A stretch of 64,000 bases of DNA, taken from contig JASISA010000041.1 of the NCBI GenBank assembly GCA_031771865.1, positions 1,426,001-1,490,000 of the forward strand, written 5' to 3'. This stretch comes from Nothophaeocryptopus gaeumannii. Lineage: Eukaryota; Ascomycota; Dothideomycetes; Mycosphaerellales; Mycosphaerellaceae. Of the stretch, positions 12,308-21,765 are shown piece after piece. A program made the translations under genes and the position numbers. Every line of letters starts with the position of its first letter. Position 1 is the first letter of the stretch. The notes under the pieces are model-generated. The model was given only the letters and a program-made list of their open reading frames with translations, did no database searches and was not told the DNA's origin.

Positions 12308-12397
12308 GGGAAAGAATTAGTTCAACACATGCAGCACTTTCATGTGACTGTACTCAAATGAGCGACAGTCACTCTTTCGGCCACTTTCTCTCTAGAC

Positions 12398-13386
12398 ATG
12401 AACATCAACCAGCTAGCAAGAAGATCCTCCTTTCTACAATACACCGTTCCTCTCATCGATATGAGTCCGGATATGCCGGGCGTGCCAGAGTCTATTGCTG
12501 AAGGCGCAACGGGTCAGTCATCGTCAGCACCCATCTGTCGCCCTAACTAACATGGTGATAGTTGCTGCAGAAGCACAAGACCTTTGCCTGCAACTCGGCG
12601 GCAAACTCACTTCGATCGTCAAGACCAACAAAAAGCTGAACGAGGATGTTTCGCGCCTCGAGAATGCGGTCAGAGATCGAGCATCTAAGAAAGGCAAACA
12701 AGAACCTTGAGAAGGAAAGCGTCAAGGTCAAGCAGAGAAACAGCGAGCTCAACAACCAAAAATTCTGTTCTCGAACAATCGAAGATTGATAGTGTGTACA
12801 AGCTCTGCATGGCAACGAACAAAATCAAAGAGCAGAAGGATGAGCTTGAAGATCAGTACGAGGACCTTCAAGACGCGAAGCTAGAGCTGAGCCTCTCGAA
12901 ACAAGATGTGAAAACCAAGGAGGTGGAAGTAGAACAGCTTCAGGCCGAGTAAAGAGCCCGCGCCGGGGGACTTGCAGAGGAGGATTGCGAGATCAAGAGT
13001 CTGACAGAGAGACTTCCGAACGCCCAGAGAACGAATCAGCAGCTCCAGGAGAAACACGACAACGCGGCGAACAAGATCTCTAACAACAGAAAGGAGAAGA
13101 CCAATCTCGAGAACAAGCTTCTGAGCTCGTAGACATGACCACGAAACACAAGCAGGTTCGAGAAGAGGCAGATGAGAATGCCAATGAACGGAACTTCCTG
13201 TGGAAAGAGCCCACTGGTCTCATGATAAGATACAAGGGCATGACTGGCGAACACGTTGGAGATATGAGGATCAGATTCGACGCCTTCAGGGGAGTCTTGA
13301 AGCGAGTAGCGGATAGGCGGCGTGCAGAGGAAGAGCCGCCTGCGAAGCACCCACGTCTCGAAGGATCACCCGTTGAGGTCGACTAG
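12398..13386 (+). pseudogene. Coiled-coil protein pseudogene
   Basis: A first exon from the ATG at 12398, an intron at 12513-12561 (CCCTAACTAAC branch, GATAG end) and continuing coiled-coil sequence suggest one ancestral gene. The reading frame breaks several times: a shift near 12665, another at the A-run near 12757, an in-frame TAA at 12950-12952, and a shift near 13130. Heptad-like Glu/Lys/Leu segments continue across the breaks (for example HLRKANKNLEKESVKVKQ, NKIKEQKDELEDQYEDL, SLTERLPNAQRTNQQLQEK) up to a basic C-terminus ending HPRLEGSPVEVD. I infer a decayed coiled-coil protein of about 320 aa. Function is unknown. Confidence 0.6.
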
Positions 13387-13988
13387 AACGAGGGCAGGGC
13401 GCGAAGCTGGTTGCCGCCTTCGTATAAGGTGCTATGCTCTGAAGTCGCTAATCGCAACGACAGCGGTTTAGAGAATGGAAGAACTAGGGAGCGAGGAGTA
13501 TGAGGTCCCAGTATCACTCCTTGATACCACAAATTTCTATGCTTATGCCGTCGCGCTCGGTATGCTCAGGAGGATAGATACAGGAGAGAGGGAGCGAGTT
13601 TTGTCACCTGTCCTTGGAAGAGACCCAAGTAGAGTGATCACAAAACGGGTGCCGACAGGTTACACTGCACCAGACCTGGAATATTTCCGCAAGACTCTCT
13701 ACACAACCAAGTTTCGGGCACGAACACTGCGACACCAAATGCAAGCCTTTTACAAGAATTGCATTCTTGGCATTGTATTCGCTCTCAGGCAGTGTTACTA
13801 TGTGCTCGCTCGTCTTCTTGGCGACAGCAAGGCCCATTTCGAACACAACATGGTCTGTGACTTATTTAGATCGTGCCGCCCAGCTGAAAGATTACCACGA
13901 TTGTTTGTCTTCGTTGCCATGCACACCAGGAGTCTGCAGACGGCACATTCCTCATTGCTTTCTCCTATCAATAGCTATAAGAACCAAC
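13387..13988. other. Intergenic region with one doubtful ORF
   Basis: A plus-strand frame at 13475-14020 (181 codons) is open but overlaps the start of the next gene in another frame. It has no family resemblance, so I leave it uncalled. Confidence 0.35.
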
Positions 13989-14895
13989 ATGGCGCAGGCG
14001 AGATGTTACTGCCCGAATGAAATCGACATTAGTACACTCCGCCCCTGCGATATCTCCGAAGAAGTCAGTGTCTGCTGCAGTCTGAACACAGCCTGGCTCG
14101 ACAACAAACTCTGCCGTTTGACCAATGGAAACAGAATTCGAGGGCTTTGTACCGAATCTACTTGGAAGAGTCCAGATGGTCTGCAGTTCTGTACAGGTAT
14201 GTCTGGCTGAAGTGCGCTTGAATACGTGTACCGACGGCTTGCAAGGCGCAGAGACCTGAGGCACTGATCTCATGTCGTGCTTGAACACTACCCGGAGCTC
14301 TGTCGACTACTGCTGTGATCATACGACCGACTGCTGCGATACTGGTGTTGGGAGATTCCAGGTCTTGCCTTCGAATACTGTGACGAGCGCTGTGTGAGAT
14401 AGCAGCGCTACTGCTTTCTCAAAAGTTGCTCTCTCGTCAACGAGCACGGGTAGCGCCACCAGCGCTACGAGCGGAACAAGAACCACTTCCATCGCTTCGG
14501 GAAGTATGAGCTCAAGTCCTTCGTCGTCCAGTAGTGGTTCTGTTTCCGGTGGTCTTTCGACAGGGGCATCAGCTGGCATTGGAGTTGGAGCAGGCGCCGG
14601 CGGATTTCTGCTGCTCGTTGCAATCGGTTTCTTCCTATGGCGACGCAGATCGCGAAAAGAGAAGCTGGATCCAACAGGTCCGAAGAGTGTAGTACGGGAA
14701 TTCCCTCGAAACATGTCCGAGACGGCCACACGCCTACACGAACTTAACAAGGGTGCTGCTCTCGAAGAGCTAGAGTCGCAAACAGCGCACGAGATGGCTG
14801 GAGAAAGGAGACCGCCCGCGGAATTGCCTGCATCGATTGATCCCACGCGTTTGGCTGAAATTTCGGGCGAGCAGACGTCCAAGAGTAGACTCTGA
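13989..14895 (+). CDS. Cys-rich, Ser-rich single-pass membrane protein
   Basis: Proposed exons are 13989-14196, 14261-14393 and 14454-14895, giving 260 aa. The Cys-rich ectodomain has the layout common in fungal surface proteins: CYCPN, then CC, RGLCTESTWKSPDG, YCCDHTTDCC. A Ser/Thr stalk, a Gly/Ala-rich membrane helix (GIGVGAGAGGFLLLVAIGFFLW) and a basic RRRSRKEK stop-transfer follow, then a cytoplasmic tail. Two in-frame TGA codons, near 14254 and at 14395, are removed only if intron 1 ends at CTGAG (14260) and intron 2 runs from GTGAGA to GGTAG (14394-14453). Both keep the phase. No classical signal peptide precedes the Cys domain. The family is widespread in Pezizomycotina but without known function. 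Splicing is inferred; otherwise it would be a pseudogene. Confidence 0.6.
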
Positions 14896-15373
14896 AAGTT
14901 CAGCGATGCATCTGCACGTTAGTCCGACGATTCTGGGGTCGGAAAATCCGAACGCCCTGCTGCTGTTCGATATTTGCACTCGCCGTCCTTGATCGGGACG
15001 ACGCTACTAGAGTCGAGACCGAGGCACTTGGAGTCCACGCAGATGGCAGAGAAGCCATCTCGGAGTGACAGCTCGAATTGTTGAGGGCAGCATAAACGCA
15101 GCCGTTGTCCGTTGGCGGGTGCGGAAAGTTGCATGTGAATAAGCGTTGCTAGCGCGAATCTCCTGCATGCGCGACGGCACGGGCGCTTAGCACTCCCTCT
15201 CGAACTTCCTTTCACAGGCTTCTAGCTTCCGCATTTCATTCGACCGAGTCCAGTGCTTCGACACAATACTGCACAGATGGCGAGTTCGACAGTCGGCGAA
15301 CTGCCGCCGCCCACTCCATAGGCAAGACCGCCGCCGTGCGTTGTACTGCTCAACCCAGACAAACCACCATGAC
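14896..15373. other. Intergenic region
   Basis: About 480 bases. A minus-strand Cys-containing frame (15215-14919) has some secreted-protein flavour but no clear start or splice chain, so it is not called. Confidence 0.35.
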
Positions 15374-16039
15374 AAGTGTTGATGGGATGTTAGGACTGCC
15401 TTCGACTCGGTCAGCCGTGACATCGCAGGCGACAAAGATCAGCCAAACAAACCACTCGAGATTCACAAAGGAGTCCTCCATTTCTAGACTTCCTACTTCC
15501 GAGCTGCAATTCGCGACGTCGAAGAAGAACGCTTCCAGGAATCGAAAGATGGCAGGTTTACATTACCAGACGAGGATCCGGAAACCTTGAGGAACTAACA
15601 GACGTGGCTCTATACCAGATCCTTCCAGAGTCAAGAGGCGGCCCCATCGACCTTCGCCTACAATCAGCTGTGCGCACTGTGGGCCTTCGGGCACCGTCGT
15701 GGCGTCCCACTGCTCCAGAACGAGGCTATTGATGAGCTCTGGAGATGTATGGTCGAGAGAACGACTATTCCGACATCCACAATACCGTTCATCTACGCGA
15801 ACACGCATGCCGACTCCCAATCGAGGACATTCATCATTATGGTGGTCGCCCGCGCAACGGGCGTTGAAGCCGCGTGTGTCAAAAACACGCCCCACCTCTG
15901 GAGCGAGGAAAGTCTTCGTGATCTTGCTATCGAGCTGATGGCATCGCCTAAGAAATGGATCATCAAGGATCTGAGTGTCACCACCATCAACATTTGCGAT
16001 AGGCACGTGCATGAGGAGGGCGTCAAGTGCCACAAGTGA
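15374..16039 (+). pseudogene. BTB/POZ-domain protein, two in-frame stops
   Basis: One plus-strand frame carries a typical fungal BTB fold: IHKGVLHF, SYFRAAIRDVEEERFQES, FTLPDEDPETLR, TWLYTRSF, then a helical part (YNQLCALWAFGHRRGVPLLQ, AIDELW) as in BTB-BACK-like C-terminal extensions, ending with TGA at 16037. The frame is broken by TAG at 15485-15487 and TAA at 15596-15598. Both sit inside the conserved domain, where introns are not plausible. Both fit C-to-T changes (CAG, CAA). The upstream start is unclear and further damage is possible there. BTB proteins are protein-interaction adaptors, often for Cul3 ligases. This copy looks dead unless stop codons are misassembled. Confidence 0.65.
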
Positions 16040-16332
16040 AGCTACGTCTGATCTATATTCAGAAGGTTGTCAGCACACATACTCCAAGCCAGGCTCTACG
16101 GAGGAGAGATCCAGCCGGCCAGTATTTGCACTACGAATCCGCGCGATGGCATGACTCTTTGATCTTGGGCGTTGAATTGATACAAGCTGGTCATGGTGCA
16201 GCAGCCGAGCTCGCCGTCCTGTTTGGCAGCCCTTAAAGAAAGTGAAACAGGGTTACCCACCGCAGTACGGAAAATGAGATAGACGCCTGCGAGAAAGTCG
16301 ACGTTCGTAAATCGTTGCAAGGAAGCAGCTTC
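16040..16332. other. Short intergenic region
   Basis: About 290 bases between the 3' ends of the BTB pseudogene and the NSRP1-like gene. Nothing recognised. Confidence 0.4.
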
Positions 16333-17496
16333 TCAACCCTCGCCACGCTCTTTCGCAGCCTTTCTCGCAAGGTACCTCGCCTTGGCATCGTTGACGTCCT
16401 TCTCCGTCTTCGTAGACTTCGCAGCCTTCTCTTGTCGAGCACGTTCTTCCTCTTCCTCCTCTCGTTGCCGCTTCTGCCTCTCAGCCAACTGCTCCTCCAT
16501 CATGCGGCTCTGCCTCTCGCGAGTCGCTTGTTGCTGGTTCGTATTGCCACGAACCGGGAAAGCGGATTGACCTTTGCGGTTTGAAGTCTTTAGATGGTCT
16601 GCTGCGTGCTTGTCTGATGACTTTCCGGAAGCACCAACGTTCAGTCCAGCAGACAACAGCTCTCGCTTGTCGGTGATCTGACCCTCCTCGTTGATGTGCA
16701 CGTTCACGCCTTTTGCTCGCATCTCAGCAGCAAGCTGGGTGTCTGATTTGCGCTTCTCCTCACCATCGTCGAGCTTTACGCCTTCCCTCTCCGCCTTCTC
16801 TGCAGCTTCCAGGGCCTCTTGATGTTGACGTTCTGTCTGATCCATCATAGTCTTATAGAAGCCCTGCATACCTCCGCCACCCAATTTCCTCCTCCTCTCC
16901 TCCTCTTCCAGCCTCTGCTTCTCCTCTTCCTCCAACTTCCGCGTCTCTTCTTGCTGGGCCTTATACGCTCCTGTTACAAACTTCTCTTTGTCTGCAAATT
17001 CATCACCCTCTGCCTCTCGCTCCTTCTGCAGCAGCTTCTCCCTCGCGACTTGCTGATCTTGCTTCCGCCGAGCAGCCGCATCGAGCAAATTGTTGATGTA
17101 CTTCGGCTTTCGCTCGATAGCATCTTGCTTCACTGCGGCTTTCTTGGCATCTGTGACCGATGTCTTCGCATCGTGGAAGGAGTCGTAATCGAAGATGGAG
17201 GAATCGACGGCCTCTGCTGCTTTCACTTTCGCTTTCGCGGCTCGTGCTGCGGACAGGTCTTGTCCTGAGTCCTCATCCTCTTTTTTCTTCTGCAGTTTAG
17301 GCGGACCTCTTGTCAGGCCTGGCTGTGGTTTTGACGGTGCAGAGATGCCAAAGGTGCTGATCTCTTCGACGGCGGACTCGGCAGCGCCTGGCTGGTGAGG
17401 TCCGTCGTCCTCACCATCTTCGTCGTCGAGTATTGTACGGCGGGCTGGCGCGGGCGCCTTCTTTCCTTTCAGATTCAGGCCATATTTGAGCGACAT
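16333..17496 (-). CDS. Nuclear speckle splicing regulatory protein 1 homologue
   Basis: Single exon, 387 aa, ATG at 17496 (MSLKYGLNLKGKK). The N-terminus has the family's short MSxxYGL start. The DUF2040 (CCDC55/NSRP1) core is visible at about residues 105-215: IFDYDSFHDAKTSV, RKPKYINNLLDAAARRKQDQ, KEKFVTGAYKAQQEE, then a long charged coiled coil. The C-terminus is Lys/Arg/Glu rich (ARYLARKAAKERGEG). In animals the family binds splicing factors in nuclear speckles; a nuclear pre-mRNA splicing role is inferred here. It is divergent from the acetyltransferase gene, with 198 bases between their start codons, so promoter elements are probably shared. Confidence 0.85.
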   Translation of the reverse strand: MSLKYGLNLKGKKAPAPARRTILDDEDGEDDGPHQPGAAESAVEEISTFGISAPSKPQPGLTRGPPKLQKKKEDEDSGQDLSAARAAKAKVKAAEAVDSSIFDYDSFHDAKTSVTDAKKAAVKQDAIERKPKYINNLLDAAARRKQDQQVAREKLLQKEREAEGDEFADKEKFVTGAYKAQQEETRKLEEEEKQRLEEEERRRKLGGGGMQGFYKTMMDQTERQHQEALEAAEKAEREGVKLDDGEEKRKSDTQLAAEMRAKGVNVHINEEGQITDKRELLSAGLNVGASGKSSDKHAADHLKTSNRKGQSAFPVRGNTNQQQATRERQSRMMEEQLAERQKRQREEEEEERARQEKAAKSTKTEKDVNDAKARYLARKAAKERGEG

Positions 17497-17694
17497 GGTG
17501 AGGTGTGACGCTCAAAGATTTGAGGCCCGGCACCTGGAGCGGATTTCATTCGGCCCGATCTTGACATGCCGTCGACTTTCATGCCTGAGGCTTCCAAACT
17601 CAACTGCGTGGCTTCCCATTCAACGCTTCAACATACATTTGCAATGCTCCAACCTGGACTCAGCATACACGACGATACTTGAAGCCAGAGAAGG

Positions 17695-18429
17695 ATGTCA
17701 GAGAACAGTGCCCGCGCGTTTCGGGGCGAGCTGCACTATGCCTTCACTCCGGAGCTGATCAGACAGCGGCGGCGTGCCCAGAACGCTTGTGTCCGATTCA
17801 ACAATGCTGGCGAGCTCACCAGGCGAAAGCAGGTCGAGCTGTGGAAAGACATAGTCGACGATAAGACTCCTCTACCTCCGCCGGGAGCATCAGAGGAGGA
17901 AGATGAGGCCACTTTTGCTGAAGCCGCCTGGGTAGAACCGCCCTTTCACGCCGACTACGGGAACATCACTCTCGGAGACAATGTCTTCATCAACTTCAAC
18001 TGTACCATGATCGATACGTGCCCGATCACTGTTGGAGCACGTACGCTATTCGCCCCTGGAGTGTCAATTTACTCAGGCACGCATCCTCTCTCCCCGGAGC
18101 TCAGAAATGGGACCAAGGGCCCAGAACTTGGAGCGCCGGTCGTGATCGAAGAAGACTGCTGGATAGGCGGACAAGCAATCATCTTGCCCGGTGTCACCAT
18201 CGGCAAAGGTTCTATAGTCGGTGCTGGAAGTGTCGTTACTAAGGTAGGGACGTTCGACCGCGGAGCAATTCACAGCACTCACTCTATGTAGGACGTTGCC
18301 CCATATACTGTTGTTGCCGGCAATCCGGCGAGGAAGATCAAGGATGTCGATAGAGGCACCGAGGCCGCAGTCTCTACAGGTGCTCTCGCAGCCCTCGAGC
18401 GGGACATGGAGAAAGCGGCCGCAAAGTGA
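17695..18429 (+). CDS. Hexapeptide-repeat sugar O-acetyltransferase (Maa/LacA type)
   Basis: Exons 17695-18243 and 18292-18429 (48-nt intron, GTAGGG...TGTAG, phase 0) give 228 aa. An N-terminal maltose-acetyltransferase domain (HYAFTPELIRQRRRAQNACVRFN) precedes the left-handed beta-helix hexapeptide repeats (ITLGDNVFINFNCTMIDTCPITVGA, DCWIGGQAIILPGVTIGKGSIVGAGSVVTK). The active-site His lies in YSGTHPLSPELR and the closing turn is VAGNPARKI. The family transfers acetyl from acetyl-CoA to maltose, galactosides or related sugars as a trimer. Substrate here is unknown. An insert of about 15 acidic/Pro residues after the Mac domain (TPLPPPGASEEEDEATF) is common in fungal versions. The protein should be cytosolic; no targeting signal is seen. 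Confidence 0.9.
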
Positions 18430-18714
18430 ACTGATGCATCCTGGAATTACTAAAAGTCGGCTGCCGGTCCTGAGCTTCTAATGGGTGGCTGGACAGAGCC
18501 ATTGGTGCATCAGTCAATCGCCGGGCATTTCCACGTGCTTTCAAGGGAAGGGCCCTAGGCTGGGATTAGTGCTGCAAACCACACTGTACGCCACAGAATA
18601 TTATAAGCATCGTGTAGGCAGTCAAGTGGGAAGCACTATGTCAGTTTCGTTCGTGGCTTAATAAGAGCAGTACGGGAGATGGTGTTCCTGTTCTCAAGAC
18701 CCCGGATCCCAGTA
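18430..18714. other. Host sequence left of the transposon nest
   Basis: About 285 bases of normal-composition host DNA ending at the TA dinucleotide (18713-18714) duplicated on the other side of the nest at 42507-42508. Confidence 0.6.
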
Positions 18715-18758
18715 GAAGGTTTCCCGGCTTGGCGCACAACCCTATATGGCGCACAGAC
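18715..18758 (+). repeat. Left terminal inverted repeat of the Fot1-like element
   Basis: 44 bp beginning GAAGGTTTCCCGGC. It is the reverse complement of 42463-42506 with one mismatch, and is preceded by the TA target duplication. Confidence 0.93.
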
Positions 18759-19560
18759 TCATATGGTCCATACACCTATCTTTGTCAGTGAATAACTCGA
18801 CAACCATGGACCAGATTGAGAAGGCGCTTGCAGATCTGAGACTGTTAGATAAGCCGAATATATCTAAGACAGCAAAGAAGTTCAAAATAGAAAGATCCAA
18901 GCTGTTAAAAGTATGGAATGGCAAACAAGGGACTAAGTAGCAGTAGTATGAAAACAACCGAGTTTTGAACGACTAACAGGAGTATAACCTTTGCGAATAT
19001 ATTAAGGATCTTACTAACTATAGTATCCCTCCTACTGCTACAATGTTAAGGAACTTCGCCTTTAATATCGTAGGTTACTTGCCTAGAAAGAACTAGCCTA
19101 CTACTTTTATAAAAAGGTACTCTAACATTTTGGATACTAGCTATCTTTTAGGCCTAGATAAAGCAAGATCTTAGGCTAATAATGAAAAGTACTATACCCT
19201 ATACTTTAGCCTCCTTAAAAAGAAGATCCAAAAGTATAATATCTAGCTAAATAATATAGTTAATATAGATAAGAAAGGGTTCCTTCTTAGAATAGTTAAT
19301 AAGTCTTAAAGAAACTTTACAAAAGGAGCTTTTAAAGAGGGTAAACTAGTTAGAGTTCTTTAAGATAGTAATTGTAAATAGATTACCTATATTATAGCTA
19401 TCTATATAGATAGTTTAGTACTTCCTCCTACCTTAATATATAAGGCCTAATCTAGTAATCTTTAGGATACCTAGGTAGAGGATATTAACCTAGACAAGTA
19501 TAGTACTTTCTTTATAAGCTTACTAAATAGCTAGACTTTAGATAAGCTTGGATACTAGTA

Positions 19561-19950
19561 ATAATAATAATAATAATAAATGTATTCGAGCTAGCTACAG
19601 GCCGTGCCCCTTCTAGCATATCTACATGTTGTAAAAGAAAACCCTGTAGAAAGTGCCTACAGCGTAAAACTTCCTCCCTTCTCTGTTATGCCTTACACCC
19701 TACTGCATCTTAGGTACTATAGAACCAATATGTTTGCCCGTAGGCAGCTGGCTGACACGCCAGAGTCAACATCATCCTCCTTACTTGGGTTCGAGATCTC
19801 CGGCCTGCTCTAGGAGATGTTTGAGGGTCCACTCGAATTGTCCTATGGGGAGATGCCTTATTGCCCACGCTGCGGTTTGTCTAGGAAACTCAGTAAGCCA
19901 TCTTCTCGCGTCCTGGCATCTAGTGGCTAAGATGAGTTCCCTTCTACTCT
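19561..19950 (-). mobile_element. LINE-A: 5'-truncated Tad1-like LINE fragment
   Basis: 390 bases matching the 3' end of LINE-C (start of match near 28982). On the minus strand it ends in a (TTA)n tail, read here as (TAA)n from 19561. It is flanked by a 14-bp target duplication, CTTGGATACTAGTA, at 19547-19560 and 19951-19964. It lacks everything but the last part of ORF2 and the 3' UTR. It shows fewer RIP changes than the transposase around it, so it probably inserted after most of the RIP. Confidence 0.85.
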
Positions 19951-20568
19951 CTTGGATACTAGTAGTTAATAGAGGTCTATAATCGTTTTATAAAGCTAAA
20001 GGCTAGGAATAGTCGAGATTAGAGGCTCCTATTTATTAATAGTTATAGCTTATATCTAAATATGCGCTTTATTAATTACTACCTAGCCTACCGGATCCTT
20101 TTAGCTATCTATCCTCCTTATTCGATATATAGACTCTAGCTATTAGATATCTCTCTCTTCGCCCCTTTAGCTACTTAGTACTCCTAAGCTTTAGATAGGT
20201 TTATAGTAAAGAGCTATAGTCTTGTAGGTATTATAAAGCGTGTATTCTTTTAGCTCTTTTAGGAAGCTTAGTCCCTTACTATAGTCCCTTTAAATATTAC
20301 CTCTAGCTTTAAAAAGATAGGTATCTATCTATATAACCCTAAGATTATCCTATTAAAGCTACTAAAGAAGAAGAAGCTAGAAAATAATAAGGTAGGCTCT
20401 AGGCTAAACTTAAAGGGATCTAATAACTCTACCTTATCCCTAAATAACTAGAGTAAGATCTAAACTATAGTTAAAGGAGCTATAGTAAAGGGGATAATAA
20501 GATATAATATATAGGTAAGGAGGCTAAAGAATAAAGTTACCTACCTTTATTTAGAGAATATAAGACTT

Positions 20569-20569
20569 G

Positions 20570-20643
<74 letters not shown>
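20569..20643 (+). repeat. (TAA)n microsatellite, LINE-B tail
   Basis: About 25 TAA units, continuous, just before the conserved LINE 3' end (AATGTATTCGAGCTAGCTA). Shorter versions precede LINE-A (19561-19579) and LINE-C (28965-28985), so it is the element tail rather than a chance microsatellite. Confidence 0.9.
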
Positions 20644-20647
<4 letters not shown>

Positions 20648-21305
20648 GTATTCGAGCTAGCTATAGGCCGTGCCCCTTCTAGCATATCTATATATTATAA
20701 AAGAAAACCCTATAGAAAGTACCTATAGCGTAAAACTTCCTCCCTTCTCTATTATGCCTTATACCCTACTATATCTTAGGTACTATAGAACTAATATGTT
20801 TGCCTATAGGTAGCTAGCTAATACGCTAGAGTTAACATTATCCTCCTTACTTAGGTTCGAGATCTCCGGCCTACTCTAGGAGATATTTAAGGGTCTACTC
20901 GAATTATCCTATAGGGAGATACCTTATTGCCTATACTACGGTTTATCTAGGAAACTTAGTAAGCTATCTTCTCGCGTCCTAGTATCTAGTAGCTAAGATA
21001 AGTTCCCTTCTACTCTCTCGCATGTTTATATAGTAGGTAAGGTAGTATCGAGCTATCCCTCTATCTCTATATTCGTAGTAGGGGCTAGTATCGGGTACCC
21101 TAATCTTATAGAGGAAGTAAGGAAGGCTAATTATCTCTAACTATATCTAGAACACTATCGCGGCCTAGGCTTTACTAAGCCCTCGATAAAGCTCCCGGGT
21201 ATTAGTATTCTATAGAGTCCTAAACGCGAGTAGGAGGATTCCTTCGCGCCTAGTATTATCCTACTTCTATAACTCGTCCTGCTTATACTAGCCCTAGAGG
21301 ATAGT

Positions 21306-21662
21306 TGTTACGCACGGTATCTCGCTTGTCAGGTGACTCGCTTAATCACGTGGAATGGCTTCTTTGGAGAATGCGTCGGCAAGTGGAACGAAGTGAAGGA
21401 AGTCTTGGCTTATTCCAATCAGTGAGATTGTAACATGAGTTGAACACGATGATTGCTAGTCAATCATCGAGACTATATACCTAGAGGTTCCTCAGAGAGA
21501 GCGTGTGGCTCTCATGCTCTCATGGATCCTCCTGCTCTCATCTGAGAGCGTGAGAGCACTCGGCAGCATGAGAGCACCTTGCAGCGGGTATTGCCGCCCT
21601 TGGCGCGCACCCGCGCCGCATGGATTGGTTGGTTGTGGCTTCTCTCGGTTCGATCCGTAACA
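21306..21662 (-). repeat. Gypsy-1 3' LTR
   Basis: 357 bp; in element orientation it starts at 21662 (TGTTACGGATC) and ends at 21306. The low-coordinate 164 bp (21306-21469, inferred R/U5) is almost the same as in Gypsy-2. The rest (inferred U3) is unrelated to Gypsy-2. Confidence 0.95.
21497..21575. promoter_or_regulatory. GAGAGC/GCTCTC motif cluster in Gypsy-1 U3 (3' LTR)
   Basis: Seven copies of GAGAGC (four on plus, three as GCTCTC) within 79 bp, several extended to TGAGAGC. The cluster is absent from the Gypsy-2 LTR. A role as binding sites is inferred only from clustering and position in U3. Confidence 0.5.
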
Positions 21663-21675
21663 CCATCCCTCTTCT
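21663..21675 (-). other. Polypurine tract of Gypsy-1
   Basis: On the element strand AGAAGAGGGATGG lies immediately before the 3' LTR, the expected plus-strand primer site. Confidence 0.8.
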
Positions 21676-21765
21676 AGTCTAGCTCGTCCCGAGCTAGCCA
21701 TAAGCTGCGTTGCCCCCGTCGCAAGGCTTCTGTCCGTAGGTCTCTCTGTTCTCCTTCCTCTCGTC

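Noticed and set aside
13475..14020. 181-codon plus-strand ORF
   Set aside because: No recognisable domain, and its end overlaps the start of the Cys-rich membrane protein in another frame.
14919..15435. Possible small Cys-rich secreted protein on the minus strand
   Set aside because: Cys-containing frames at 15435-15187 and 15215-14919 could not be joined by convincing splice sites and have no signal peptide.
15563..16033. 156-codon minus-strand ORF across the BTB region
   Set aside because: The plus strand carries clear BTB motifs; the minus frame has no family pattern.
10578..16039. UstYa-like gene region as a RiPP/secondary-metabolite cluster
   Set aside because: No precursor peptide repeats, P450, methyltransferase or NRPS/PKS nearby; the neighbours are pseudogenes and a surface protein.
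20569..20643. (TAA)n run as a CRISPR-like or independent satellite array
   Set aside because: No spacers; it is the 3' tail of LINE-B, as shown by the other two copies.
21641..21662. GGTTCGATCC near the LTR end as a tRNA B box
   Set aside because: No A box or cloverleaf; it is part of the LTR terminus and absent from the Gypsy-2 LTR.
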